Shown piece by piece: positions 46,001 through 54,351 of a DNA stretch of 64,000 nt. The stretch's first letter is position 1; each line of letters begins with the position of its first letter. The stretch spans positions 310,001 to 374,000 of the forward strand of contig JADJLX010000005.1 in assembly GCA_016709865.1 (NCBI GenBank), given 5' to 3'. Below the pieces are notes generated by a model. The model worked only from the letters and a program-made list of their open reading frames with translations. It was not told the origin of the DNA and ran no database searches. The translations under genes and the position numbers were made by a program. This DNA is from Bacteroidales bacterium (GTDB lineage: Bacteria; Bacteroidota; Bacteroidia; Bacteroidales; VadinHA17).

Positions 46001-46196
46001 AGGTGATACCAGAAGGCCCGACAGGGTGATTTTTAAGGATGGAAAAGCAACCATAATCGATTTTAAATTCGGAGAGGAGAGTGACCGCTATATTGAACAA
46101 GTTGAGCTCTACCGCCGTTTAATAGTTGATATGGGCTATAATAATACCGAAGCTTTTATCTGGTACGTCGACAAAAATAAAATTGTATCTGCTTAA
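43002..46196 (+). CDS. AddA-like UvrD/Rep-family helicase-nuclease
   Basis: A 1064-residue superfamily 1A helicase. Walker A is ASAGSGKTYTL near residue 10; motif Ia AVTFTNKATAEMKSR; Walker B MIDEFQDTS; motif III VGDVKQSIYRWR; motif V ILTIHKSKGLEFKVVILP; motif VI LLYVAMTRAID. The C-terminus holds a RecB/AddA-type PD-(D/E)XK nuclease: GKLMHEVFEG, then RRPDRVIFKDG and ATIIDFKFGE. This is the helicase-nuclease subunit for double-strand-break end processing ahead of RecA. Its likely partner is the AddB-like protein at 49057. The radical SAM gene starts on the base after its stop. Confidence 0.92.
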   Translation: MGKGTLTIYSASAGSGKTYTLTGIYLSALFKSRYNYRRILAVTFTNKATAEMKSRILDNLHKISAGEKSEYLSSLIAETGKSEEFIRTEAKAILNSILHDYSRFSVSTIDSFFQKILRAFAREAGLHSGFNIELDHSVILSAAIDEMIDSAKDNPQLKKWLTSYAMSNIDDEKSWNLKNGITRLADELFKEKFKILSESERSNLENKQFLLDYIEKIKSLIASFEKKLTESGTLGLMIYSTFELTDDMFYRKGQGVPRLLKSFAAGNIIAPNSYIREVMSDPPRWSTGKMAPQLQDAISDGLENIVREAISYYDENIKKYNTASVVLKNIYALGILSDVLYYVHSITTSENSFLLSDAGDVLNLITKGDQSPFIYEKAGNRFENFMIDEFQDTSIIQWNNFRPLIENSMAEGFDNLVVGDVKQSIYRWRNSDWQILGRVLNSQVDNDRFLSKPLTTNWRSSSNIISFNNSLFTIIPRQVDQSLSEDNLTVSFADLYSEAVQIDPGKKPGGYVRLEFIENDKEKEWQETVLERLPGIIRTLQDKGYGASDIGIIVRDGKEGARVLKTIINHANNLSDGERVQYNFSVVSNDSLLLSNSHVINFIISVLTVVNDPSDMISRAAMLRLYLMAKGDENADKAPLVSNNLIEDSQRFFPEDYVITLERIKQMPLFEAVENIIGFFHLGDYSRNVAYLNTFQDYVVSFSGSGNSDFHSFLDWWETTGIKKSVVLPSNQEAMRILTIHKSKGLEFKVVILPFLSWNLDHMASNQPVLWVTPSEPPFNELGVLPVKYGKDLSETIFSDSFKEEKQSVYLDNINLLYVAMTRAIDVIYGFSVNNPRSESTVAGILKNAVSAVSSGVDSVMPLSKYYDAEKGVFEYGEITENRRADLTPVNISSKDYHVSQKMESLKLKLHGENYFSGDDAELRKKINYGKLMHEVFEGINTPDDLPLAIRKLVLEGKLPEEESGSLEKRILSLINTPEVSEWFNPGNEVMNEAGILLKSGDTRRPDRVIFKDGKATIIDFKFGEESDRYIEQVELYRRLIVDMGYNNTEAFIWYVDKNKIVSA

Positions 46197-47171
46197 ATGT
46201 CAGTAATAATCAACGAAAACAGGGTTTTTCCATGGGGGCATGATCGCAGATTCAATGCATATTCAAACTATTTCAGAAGGATCTATGGAGCCAGGGTTCA
46301 GAAGGTTTCAATCGATGCCGGGTTTACTTGTCCTAACCGCGATGGTTCGAAAGGGTCTGGAGGTTGTACTTATTGCAATAATGATGCATTCAATCCGTCA
46401 TATTGCCTGCCTGAGAAATCTGTCTCTCAACAGATTAAAGAGGGAGTAGAGTTTCACAAATGGAGATACAGTGAGGCTGTTTCATATCTTGCTTATTTTC
46501 AGGCCTTTTCAAATACTTATGCGCCTGTTGAAACTCTCAGAAATCTATATGAGGAGGCTTTGAATTTTCCTGAAGTTATAGGACTTATTATCGGAACCAG
46601 ACCAGACTGTATTGATGATGAAAAGCTGGCACTGATAAAAGAGCTCTCTTCCAGTAACTATGTTGCTGTAGAGTACGGAATAGAATCGTGTTACAACAAA
46701 ACACTGAAAAGGATAAACCGTGGTCATTCATTCGAAGAAGCTGTCGACGCGGTTGAGAGAACAGCTTCTCTTGGAATAAATACTGGTGCTCACTTTATTT
46801 TCGGATTGCCCGGCGAAACCAGGGATGAGATGCTTGACCAGGCAGAAATTATTTCACACCTTCCCCTGAAAACGGTTAAGTTTCACCAGCTTCAGATTAT
46901 CAGGGGTACGGCTATGGAGACGGAATTTCAGCTCAATCCTGCAGATTTTCAGCTGTTTGGATGGGATGAATATCTTGAATTCTTCATACGATTTCTTGAA
47001 CGACTTAATCCCAACATCGTTGTAGAGCGTTTCACAGGCGAAGCTCCTCCAAGGTTTCTGACAGGAGAGGGGTGGGGCAAGAAGCGTACCGATCAGATTG
47101 TCAGTCTTATTGAGAAGAGAATGGAGGATTTGGATACCTGGCAGGGACGACTCTATCAAGACAAAATTTAA
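46197..47171 (+). CDS. TIGR01212-type radical SAM protein (YhcC family)
   Basis: 324 residues. The Fe-S motif is GFTCPNRDG followed by GGCTYCNNDAF, the unusual spacing of the YhcC family and not the classical CxxxCxxC. Downstream motifs VEYGIESC and HFIFGLPGET belong to the SAM barrel. The biochemical role is not settled in the family. Start and previous stop are immediately adjacent (TAA then ATG), so it is cotranscribed with the AddA-like gene. Confidence 0.9.
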   Translation: MSVIINENRVFPWGHDRRFNAYSNYFRRIYGARVQKVSIDAGFTCPNRDGSKGSGGCTYCNNDAFNPSYCLPEKSVSQQIKEGVEFHKWRYSEAVSYLAYFQAFSNTYAPVETLRNLYEEALNFPEVIGLIIGTRPDCIDDEKLALIKELSSSNYVAVEYGIESCYNKTLKRINRGHSFEEAVDAVERTASLGINTGAHFIFGLPGETRDEMLDQAEIISHLPLKTVKFHQLQIIRGTAMETEFQLNPADFQLFGWDEYLEFFIRFLERLNPNIVVERFTGEAPPRFLTGEGWGKKRTDQIVSLIEKRMEDLDTWQGRLYQDKI

Positions 47172-47172
47172 C

Positions 47173-47282
47173 TGCCCCCTGCCCGCTCCGCGGCCTTCCC
47201 CCTAAAGGGGGATTAATTCCGTAATATATTGAAATATAGATATATGCATAGATTAGCCCCCCTTTAGGGGGGTTGGGGGGCA
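47173..47282. repeat. CCCCCTAAAGGGGG-type repeats at a convergent junction
   Basis: CCCCCTAAAGGGGG near 47199-47213 and CCCCCCTTTAGGGGGG followed by TTGGGGGG near 47254-47281 face each other across an A/T-rich spacer. The right copy overlaps the 3' end of the minus-strand gene. Confidence 0.85.
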
Positions 47283-48929
47283 AATTCCTCCGCGGCTCTC
47301 TGCGGTAAAATCATTTACTATCAATTTAACTGTATTCCCTCCTTCGATATTTATCTGGAATCCATTCCTCAAATCTTCTCCTGAAACAAACATTTCAGTT
47401 TTACTGTTATCGGGTTTTATACTGTAGGTTTTTCCTTTTTCAACAGTAAAGTACTCCGGAAACTGATTGATTCTGGGCCAGTCGACTGGCAGATGCAGAA
47501 AATCAGAATGTCTTTTATTATCAAACATTATTCTGCCCTTCCAATCCTCGGCAGCATAAATTGTAATGTAAAGCAACCCGTTTTTCTGTTCTGCACCTAT
47601 CTCTAGATCGCTTCTCCATGGCTGCAGATATGTTCCCTGAGTCTTCCACAGGCAATACATTATTGTTGTACGGGCAAAGTTACCGTCTCCATGCCAGCCC
47701 TCAATAATTCCTGAGGGTTGCTGCTTGTTCCACATCACTTTTATTTCGCTGTCGATCCATAATTTTGCCGATGCCACCGGTTCTCTGGTGTAAAGATTAA
47801 GTGCACCCTCTATTGCATCTGCATAGCCGTCCTGACTGGTGCCTTCCCATGCAAAATTTCTGTATTTTTCATTTAGAACACCCAGAGCTTCCAGCACAGG
47901 AGTTCTGTATTTTTCAATTTTGTCGAGAAGGTAAACAGTATAAAAACCGTTTAGTGTATAACCGAAGTTATCTGCTGTTGCCGCATCAACAGGTTTCCCA
48001 TTAACCGGATCGACGGAATTATAGAAAAGGCCGTCCTTGTTCCTTCCGATTTCAAGGATGCGGTCAAGCATTTCATATAATGGTTTTTTATAAGTCTCTT
48101 TTTTTGCCTTATCTGAATAGGAAACAGCAGCATATAACTCACACAATCCCGATACAATTTCACAGCCATGATCTCTTAGTCGTAATACCTTGAAATTACG
48201 AGTAGGATGGTTGTTTCCTAAAAGATAATAATCGCCAAGTCTGACAGCAAGGTCAAGATATTTTTTCTCACCTGTGATCCAGTATAATCGTGAAAGAGAC
48301 TGAAGCATATCTCCGTTTACCTCAGGATCGTCAGAAATAATATTCCCATAAGGAGTTCGCATTGGAGCATATTTCCAGCAATCATCTACAATAGAAATCA
48401 TCCTTTCTGACCATTCACTTGGTCCCAACCATTCGAATAGAGGTATTAGTCCGTCCTTAACATACTCTGCCGAACCAAATATTATATCAGATATTACAGT
48501 ATCATTATTTGCAAATCCTTTCTTTGAAAAGGAATAAGTATCGGGAAGTGAGCCTAGTCTCGACGTCAGTCTCTTTTCCGTTTTAAGCATCTCCGTCATG
48601 GTTCCTTCGTACAGATTTCTGTCGAGAAGTGCTGTTGTAAGTACCATAAATGGATAATTATCAGCAGCACAATCCTTTGCATTCCAAATGTCTTTACTGT
48701 TTTTGTCATTTATATTACGCGGAATCAGACCTGTTGCCGGGTCTCTGAGAGTTAGCCATCCATTTACAAATTTCAGGCTGCGGTTAAATCCTTCATTTAC
48801 AAGTTTACCGTTTTGTATTGCCTGGTTAAAGATCTTCTCAGCGTCCTCTGTATTTGAACCTGCTGACTGAGCTAATCCGTTAAGTGTAAATGATACACTT
48901 AATATAAATAAAAAGTAAATAGATTTCAT
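47253..48929 (-). CDS. secreted protein, six-hairpin-like, unknown function
   Basis: About 558 residues with a signal peptide (MKSIYFLFILSVSF through GLAQ). The body is rich in paired helices with W/Y/G motifs (YPFMVLTTALLD, NDPEVNGDMLQSLSRLYWITG, DGYADAIEGALNLY, EGWHGDGNFART), which resembles an alpha/alpha six-hairpin glycosidase fold. A small beta domain ends the protein. I cannot assign a family or substrate. The last residues (SRGGICPPTPLKGG) are a translation of the CCCCCTTTAGGGGGG repeat, so the original stop has been replaced by repeat DNA. Start chosen at MKSIYF (48929). Confidence 0.8.
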   Translation of the reverse strand: MKSIYFLFILSVSFTLNGLAQSAGSNTEDAEKIFNQAIQNGKLVNEGFNRSLKFVNGWLTLRDPATGLIPRNINDKNSKDIWNAKDCAADNYPFMVLTTALLDRNLYEGTMTEMLKTEKRLTSRLGSLPDTYSFSKKGFANNDTVISDIIFGSAEYVKDGLIPLFEWLGPSEWSERMISIVDDCWKYAPMRTPYGNIISDDPEVNGDMLQSLSRLYWITGEKKYLDLAVRLGDYYLLGNNHPTRNFKVLRLRDHGCEIVSGLCELYAAVSYSDKAKKETYKKPLYEMLDRILEIGRNKDGLFYNSVDPVNGKPVDAATADNFGYTLNGFYTVYLLDKIEKYRTPVLEALGVLNEKYRNFAWEGTSQDGYADAIEGALNLYTREPVASAKLWIDSEIKVMWNKQQPSGIIEGWHGDGNFARTTIMYCLWKTQGTYLQPWRSDLEIGAEQKNGLLYITIYAAEDWKGRIMFDNKRHSDFLHLPVDWPRINQFPEYFTVEKGKTYSIKPDNSKTEMFVSGEDLRNGFQINIEGGNTVKLIVNDFTAESRGGICPPTPLKGG

Positions 48930-49019
48930 TTGAATATCTTTAGGTCTAAACAAATATAATCACTTTAGGGGTGTCCCGTAAGCTTCGTTTGATTAAATTT
49001 GAGATCATTTAAAACTCTT

Positions 49020-49054
49020 GACCGCAAGACTGCACGACCGCAAGACCGCAAGAC
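49020..49054. repeat. period-8 repeat, GACCGCAA units
   Basis: GACCGCAA units with small slips directly precede the ATG of the AddB-like gene. Reading through them in frame gives a spurious N-terminal MTARLHDRKTARQ. Confidence 0.8.
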
Positions 49055-49056
49055 AA

Positions 49057-51960
49057 ATGTACATGGAATATTTTCTCGAAAGCATAGCCAAATCACTTCA
49101 TTCAGAGTACGGAAACGCTCTTAACAGGCACTGTCTGGTCTTTCCGAACAGGAGGGCTGGTCTTTACTTTCTGAAATATCTTGCTGCAAGGATAGATAAG
49201 CCGGTATGGGCTCCGTCGATACTCACAATAAATGAGTTGTTCAGGTCATTTTCCTCTTTACAGGTTGCAGGTAATGAAACACTTCTGTTCGAACTTTATA
49301 AAATATACCGCAGAATAAGCAAGACGCCAGAAAGTTTCGATGAGTTTTATTTCTGGGGCGATATGCTGCTAAGCGATTTTGATGATGTTGACAAGTACCT
49401 GACAGATGCATCTGCATTATTCAGTAATGTGCAGGACATCAGGAATATTGATCAGCAATTTGGTGGATTAACCGGGGCTCAGGTAGAGATACTGAGAAGG
49501 TTCTGGGTAAACTTCGATCCTGAAAAGCCGACAAATGAAAAAACAGGTTTTATCAGCCTCTGGTCCATTTTATTAACTCTCTATACTGACTTCAGAGATG
49601 TTTTAAGGAGTCAGAACCTTGCTTATGAAGGAATGGTTTTCAGGGAGGTTGCAGAAAAATCTGGTGCAATTCTAAAAGATGTAACGACCTGGGATCTTGT
49701 ACACTTCATTGGATTCAATGCTCTTAATGAATGTGAAAAAACAATAATGCTGAGTTTAAAGCGGGCTGGTAAAGCAAGATTTTACTGGGATTATGATAAC
49801 TCCTTTATTAAAGAAGGCAACCACAATTCAGCAGGCTTCTTTTTACAGGAAAACCTTAAATTGTTTGGCAATGATATGCCTTCCGATTGGTCGTATGATA
49901 CCATGCTGTCTGTATCGTCAATAAAAGTTAAACGTCGTGTAATTGAGGCATCATCAGATGTGGCGCAGGTGAAACTTATCTCCCAATTGCTCGCAGAATT
50001 GCCCGATCTAACATCGGGGAATGCCCACCATACAGCTGTTGTTCTGGCAGATGAGAATCTCCTTATGCCAGTACTCACAAGCCTGCCGGAGGATACAGGT
50101 GACATTAATATTACCATGGGTTATCCTCTTAAACAAACCCTGGTTTATACTCTTGTCAGACACCTGATGGAGCTTCAGAGAACTTCCCGCGTGACTGATG
50201 GTGTTATACGATTCAGTTACAAAGAAGTAATAAATGTACTCCGGCATTCGCTTATGAAAGGATTTCTTGATGAGTCGGATGAGATTATAGCAGAAGAAAT
50301 TATAAAGAACAATCTGGTCTGGATACCGGCTTCAAGGTTCTCAGGTTCAGTAAATCTGTCAGGGATTTTCATCAAGCCTTCAACACCTTCATCGCTTGCT
50401 GAATATTTCAGAAATATCCTTTCACTTATTGCCCTTGATGAAACTTATCTTAAGGATCAGTCGGCGGATAATGCTGTTCAGAGAAGTATAAGGAATGAGT
50501 TTATTTACAGGATTGTAATATCAATCAACAGACTTGATCCTATCGTAAATAGCGGGGATGTAACTTTCACATCTGAAACTTATATCAGAATCCTAGACAG
50601 GATGCTTCGTATGCAGTCTGTTCCATTTTCCGGAGAACCATTGTCGGGTGTTCAGATTATGGGAATTCTGGAGACAAGAGCCCTGGATTTCAGGAATCTG
50701 ATAATGCTTTCAGTCAATGATGGTGTGATGCCGGCGTTATCCTCAGCTTCCTCCTTTATCCCCTTTACTCTTCGCGAAGCCTTCGGACTTCCATCTGTCA
50801 ACCATCAGGAGTCGGTTTATGCCTATCATTTCTACAGACTTCTTCAAAGAGCAGAAAATGTGACTTTTACATATAATTCTAACTCTGAAGGATTAAGAAG
50901 TGGTGAAATGAGCAGATTTATTCTTCAGATGAAATATGATGATCTGCTGAAACCTGATTTCTCTGATCTTAGCTTTGAAATCAAGACTCAAAGCCCGGTA
51001 AGTGAAGTCCTGAATAAAAGTGAGGAGCATAATAATATTCTTAGATCAAGGTATCTGGCTGAAAACAATGGCAGGGTTTTGTCTCCTTCAGCAATTAATA
51101 CCTGGCTCTATTGCCGCATGAAATTTTATTACCAGTATGTCAATCTTTTAAAGGAACCAGATACGGTAGTAGCAGATATTGATCCGGCAATGCTCGGGAA
51201 TATTTTGCATGACCTGATGAGGAGGCTCTATACTGAATACAAGGGAAGGGTGCTTTCTAAAGAGACTGTGCATACTATATTAAGTAACGAAGTCTTACTT
51301 CAGAATACAATTAATGAGTCGATCAGTGCGGAATTCAATAAGAGCAGCGAAGGCTTTATCAACGGAAATGAATTGATAGTGAGGGATGTATTATTAGTCT
51401 ACCTGAAAAAAATCCTTAATACTGATGAGAAGCTGGCCCCAATTACTCTTATGAATCTTGAAGATTCTTTCAGTGTAAAAATTGATACAATTTCAGATGG
51501 AAAAGATATCGGTATAAGGACCGGCGGAAAAGTAGACAGAATTGATATGGTATCGGGTGTAACAAGAATAGTCGATTACAAAACCGGTACTGTGGCAGAG
51601 ACAGTAAACTCAATAGCTGACCTGTTTGCCAATGACAGAAAGAAAGATTATGACGGATGGCTTCAGACTCTGTTATACTGTGAAGCCTGGTTTTCATCAA
51701 ATAATTCAAAAACACTCTATCCTTCAATTTACAAAATAAAAAAATTGTCAGGTGGCGTTTTTTCAGATAAGCTGAAACTCAGGACAGAAAGTAAATCAGA
51801 GCTGATCGTTGATGATTATAGTCTTGTAAGGGAAGAGTTTTTATCGGAATTAAAGCGTATAATTTCTGAGATCTTCAGTATGGATGAACCTTTTATTATG
51901 ACGACTGAAATAAGGGCAAAATGTTCATACTGTCCGTATCAGAAATTATGCATGAGGTAA
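49057..51960 (+). CDS. AddB-like PD-(D/E)XK nuclease subunit
   Basis: About 967 residues. The N-terminal half is an inactivated helicase-like region (HCLVFPNRRAGLYFLKYLA, ILETRALDFRNLIMLSVNDG). The C-terminus is a RecB-type nuclease: INTWLYCRMKFYYQY, GNILHDLMRRLY, GGKVDRIDMVSGVTRIVDYKTG, then the iron-sulfur cysteines in KCSYCPYQKLCMR, with the fourth in WLYCRMK. This architecture is AddB. Start ATG 49057 (MYMEYFLES) excludes the GACCGCAA repeat. It should act with the AddA-like protein, whose gene lies 2.9 kb upstream. Confidence 0.9.
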   Translation: MYMEYFLESIAKSLHSEYGNALNRHCLVFPNRRAGLYFLKYLAARIDKPVWAPSILTINELFRSFSSLQVAGNETLLFELYKIYRRISKTPESFDEFYFWGDMLLSDFDDVDKYLTDASALFSNVQDIRNIDQQFGGLTGAQVEILRRFWVNFDPEKPTNEKTGFISLWSILLTLYTDFRDVLRSQNLAYEGMVFREVAEKSGAILKDVTTWDLVHFIGFNALNECEKTIMLSLKRAGKARFYWDYDNSFIKEGNHNSAGFFLQENLKLFGNDMPSDWSYDTMLSVSSIKVKRRVIEASSDVAQVKLISQLLAELPDLTSGNAHHTAVVLADENLLMPVLTSLPEDTGDINITMGYPLKQTLVYTLVRHLMELQRTSRVTDGVIRFSYKEVINVLRHSLMKGFLDESDEIIAEEIIKNNLVWIPASRFSGSVNLSGIFIKPSTPSSLAEYFRNILSLIALDETYLKDQSADNAVQRSIRNEFIYRIVISINRLDPIVNSGDVTFTSETYIRILDRMLRMQSVPFSGEPLSGVQIMGILETRALDFRNLIMLSVNDGVMPALSSASSFIPFTLREAFGLPSVNHQESVYAYHFYRLLQRAENVTFTYNSNSEGLRSGEMSRFILQMKYDDLLKPDFSDLSFEIKTQSPVSEVLNKSEEHNNILRSRYLAENNGRVLSPSAINTWLYCRMKFYYQYVNLLKEPDTVVADIDPAMLGNILHDLMRRLYTEYKGRVLSKETVHTILSNEVLLQNTINESISAEFNKSSEGFINGNELIVRDVLLVYLKKILNTDEKLAPITLMNLEDSFSVKIDTISDGKDIGIRTGGKVDRIDMVSGVTRIVDYKTGTVAETVNSIADLFANDRKKDYDGWLQTLLYCEAWFSSNNSKTLYPSIYKIKKLSGGVFSDKLKLRTESKSELIVDDYSLVREEFLSELKRIISEIFSMDEPFIMTTEIRAKCSYCPYQKLCMR

Positions 51961-51967
51961 ATAATCA

Positions 51968-53773
51968 ATGAGTCGCAGTTATCGTTTTTTTTATAATTTG
52001 GCTAATTCTTTATATGCTAAACAGATGGTTACAGGGTATTCCAGTTATACGATTGAAGTAAAAAATGTAAAGTTCATTGCGGATGATGGCCGTACCTGCC
52101 CGAGAACTGCAATAGTAACACTTCACGATGAAAAGGGTGAAGAGGTTGGAAATGAGTTGTTTGGTGCAGTTGATGTTAACCAGATTTATACTCTGATCAA
52201 GGAAGGCAAAGACGTTAATCTGGATAATTTTTATATTTCTGAGTTTTCCCTCTCATCTTACAGAAGGCATAACGGACTTGATAAAAAAGAACCGGTACTG
52301 ATAAAGGGATTCTCTGCCAAGAATGCTTTTTTTGAAGCAAAGGTGAGTACAGATTTTTCCTTCTCTTCTTTTCCTGATGGTGAGATAAGTTTTGATGGCA
52401 CCCATTTTGCGCGTGGTAAAGTACTCTTTAACGGATCTGCATTCGGCAAAGGGAATGTGATCTTTTCTAATACACTCTTCAGAGATGGAAATATTGAGTT
52501 TACAGGATCTGTTTTCGGGGAAGGCGATTTCTTGTTTAAAAACTCAATAATAAAAGATGGAGTAAAAGATTTTCAGGATATCCAGTTTGGTAACGGAGAG
52601 GTAAGCTTTGCAAATACCGAGTTTAACAGAGGGGAATTACTCTTCATAAACACACGTTTCAATAGCGGACGATTTAATTTTAAAGTGGCCAGGATAGCAG
52701 GAGGTAAGGTTGACTTTCATTATTCTGTTTTTGGCGATTGCGAGATAATGTTTGAACGTACCGAATTCGGTAACAGCAGAGTTGATTTCAGGACTGTTGA
52801 CTTTGGTTCAGGTAGGATAAATTTTAACCGTTCGGTATTTGGTAACGGCGAAGTTGATTTTGAGGGAGCTTCGTGTAAATCAGGTAAGATCCAGTTCAAG
52901 AAAGCTGAGATGGGTTCAGGTCTTAAGAATTTCAACCTTATGGAGATGGAGGATACCGACATAAGTTTTGAAAGAACTGAATTTGGCGATGGCGATGTAA
53001 CTTTTTATGAATCAAAATTTAATACCCTTTCACTAAAGTCCTGCCATCTTGATCATTATTTTGATCTCAGGCTTGCAAAAGCAAATCTTCTGGATATTAC
53101 AGATACCATTGTAAGGGATATTATTGATCTTGAGCCATATGATTTCCCCGTTGAAGTTAAAACTCTTGATATGTCGGGTATGAGGCTTCTGGGAAAATTA
53201 TACATTGACTGGAGGCATAATAAGTGTAAAGAAGCCATCATCGGACAGGAGGGAACTACACTGCGTCAAAAGGCTGACCAGTTCAGAATACTAAAGGAAA
53301 ATTTCAGAAATACAGGAAAGTATGAAGATGAAGATGAGGCTTATATTATGTTTAAGCGTTATGAGGCAAGCTCCATACTTACAGAACAGAAGGAAAAGGG
53401 TGGAATTAAAAAGATAACCAGTTACATTCCTTACGGATTTCAGTGGTTTCTTTTTGACAAGATCGGTCTATATGCTACATCGCCTGGAAGAGTTCTTATC
53501 AGTGTGGTATTCTTCTGGATGTTTTTTGGATCAAGCTATTATGTTGCTGAACTGATCGGACTGGGAAAAACCGTTTCATCGGTAGGTAATCCTGATAATC
53601 TCACAGTATTTGTCCAATCATTCTATCATGCAGCGATTACCTTTTTCACTATTGGATATGGTGATACTTACCCAATGGGTTTTAGTCGCATTATTGCAAG
53701 TTTCGAAGGATTTATGGGCGTATTTATGATGTCCTACTTCACAGTTGCATTTGTCAGAAAAATACTCAGATAG
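51968..53773 (+). CDS. right-handed beta-helix repeat protein fused to a two-helix potassium channel
   Basis: 601 residues. Residues about 115-365 contain some 20 short repeats of the form FxxGxxxFxxxxF (FGKGNVIFSNTLF, FGNGEVSFANTEF, FGDGDVTFYESKF), like pentapeptide repeats but with about 10 residues per turn. A helical linker follows (about 400-480). The end is an Ion_trans_2 pore: TM1 RVLISVVFFWMFFGSSYYVA, filter TIGYGD at 561-566, then TM2. TIGYGD is the K+ filter. The beta-helix is probably cytoplasmic and may gate or anchor the channel; no ligand domain such as RCK is present. It starts 8 nt after addB and its stop nearly abuts convergent ribH. Confidence 0.87.
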   Translation: MSRSYRFFYNLANSLYAKQMVTGYSSYTIEVKNVKFIADDGRTCPRTAIVTLHDEKGEEVGNELFGAVDVNQIYTLIKEGKDVNLDNFYISEFSLSSYRRHNGLDKKEPVLIKGFSAKNAFFEAKVSTDFSFSSFPDGEISFDGTHFARGKVLFNGSAFGKGNVIFSNTLFRDGNIEFTGSVFGEGDFLFKNSIIKDGVKDFQDIQFGNGEVSFANTEFNRGELLFINTRFNSGRFNFKVARIAGGKVDFHYSVFGDCEIMFERTEFGNSRVDFRTVDFGSGRINFNRSVFGNGEVDFEGASCKSGKIQFKKAEMGSGLKNFNLMEMEDTDISFERTEFGDGDVTFYESKFNTLSLKSCHLDHYFDLRLAKANLLDITDTIVRDIIDLEPYDFPVEVKTLDMSGMRLLGKLYIDWRHNKCKEAIIGQEGTTLRQKADQFRILKENFRNTGKYEDEDEAYIMFKRYEASSILTEQKEKGGIKKITSYIPYGFQWFLFDKIGLYATSPGRVLISVVFFWMFFGSSYYVAELIGLGKTVSSVGNPDNLTVFVQSFYHAAITFFTIGYGDTYPMGFSRIIASFEGFMGVFMMSYFTVAFVRKILR

Positions 53774-53775
53774 AG

Positions 53776-54261
53776 TTATTCCATTTCACGCTGAAGTGCT
53801 GCCATCTTAATGGCTGTAACAGCTGCTTCATCACCTTTATTGCCGTGTTTACCTCCGGCTCTGTCTGCTGCCTGCTGCTGGTCATTAGTTGTGAGAACAC
53901 CAAAAATAAAAGGGAGATTATACTCCATATTTAACTGAGTAATGCCCTGTGTTACTCCCTGGCAGATATAGTTAAAATGAGGTGTTTCACCCTGAATAAC
54001 ACATCCGAGACAGATTACCGCGTCGAGGTCGTCGTATTCAGCGAGAAACTGTGCACCGAGAGTAAGCTCAAAACTGCCGGGTACATGTTTGATAACAATA
54101 TTATTATCTGTTGCACCATGTTTCTTCAGGGTACTGATGGTGCCATCGAGTAATGCCCAGGTTATTTCTCTGTTCCAGTCAGATACAACTACTCCAAACC
54201 TCATTTTTTTTGCGTCCGGGACACTTTCCGGATTATAAGCTGAAAGATTGGTGGTACTCAT
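53776..54261 (-). CDS. ribH: 6,7-dimethyl-8-ribityllumazine synthase
   Basis: Makes lumazine, the penultimate riboflavin intermediate, in an icosahedral or pentameric shell. 161 residues with [56 protein letters not shown] and [10 protein letters not shown], the last including the catalytic His. Its gene is convergent with the channel gene, with 2 nt between stops and no terminator space. Confidence 0.96.
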   Translation of the reverse strand: MSTTNLSAYNPESVPDAKKMRFGVVVSDWNREITWALLDGTISTLKKHGATDNNIVIKHVPGSFELTLGAQFLAEYDDLDAVICLGCVIQGETPHFNYICQGVTQGITQLNMEYNLPFIFGVLTTNDQQQAADRAGGKHGNKGDEAAVTAIKMAALQREME

Positions 54262-54351
54262 TATGATGTGGTTTAAAAATAAAACGCATCAGTCTCTGAT
54301 AAATTGAGCCGGATGCGTTGTTTTATAATTGAAAGGTCGCTCTTTGAAAAA

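Noticed and set aside
49018..49056. N-terminal extension of the AddB-like protein
   Set aside because: It starts at TTG and reads through a GACCGCAA repeat, giving a peptide with no homology.
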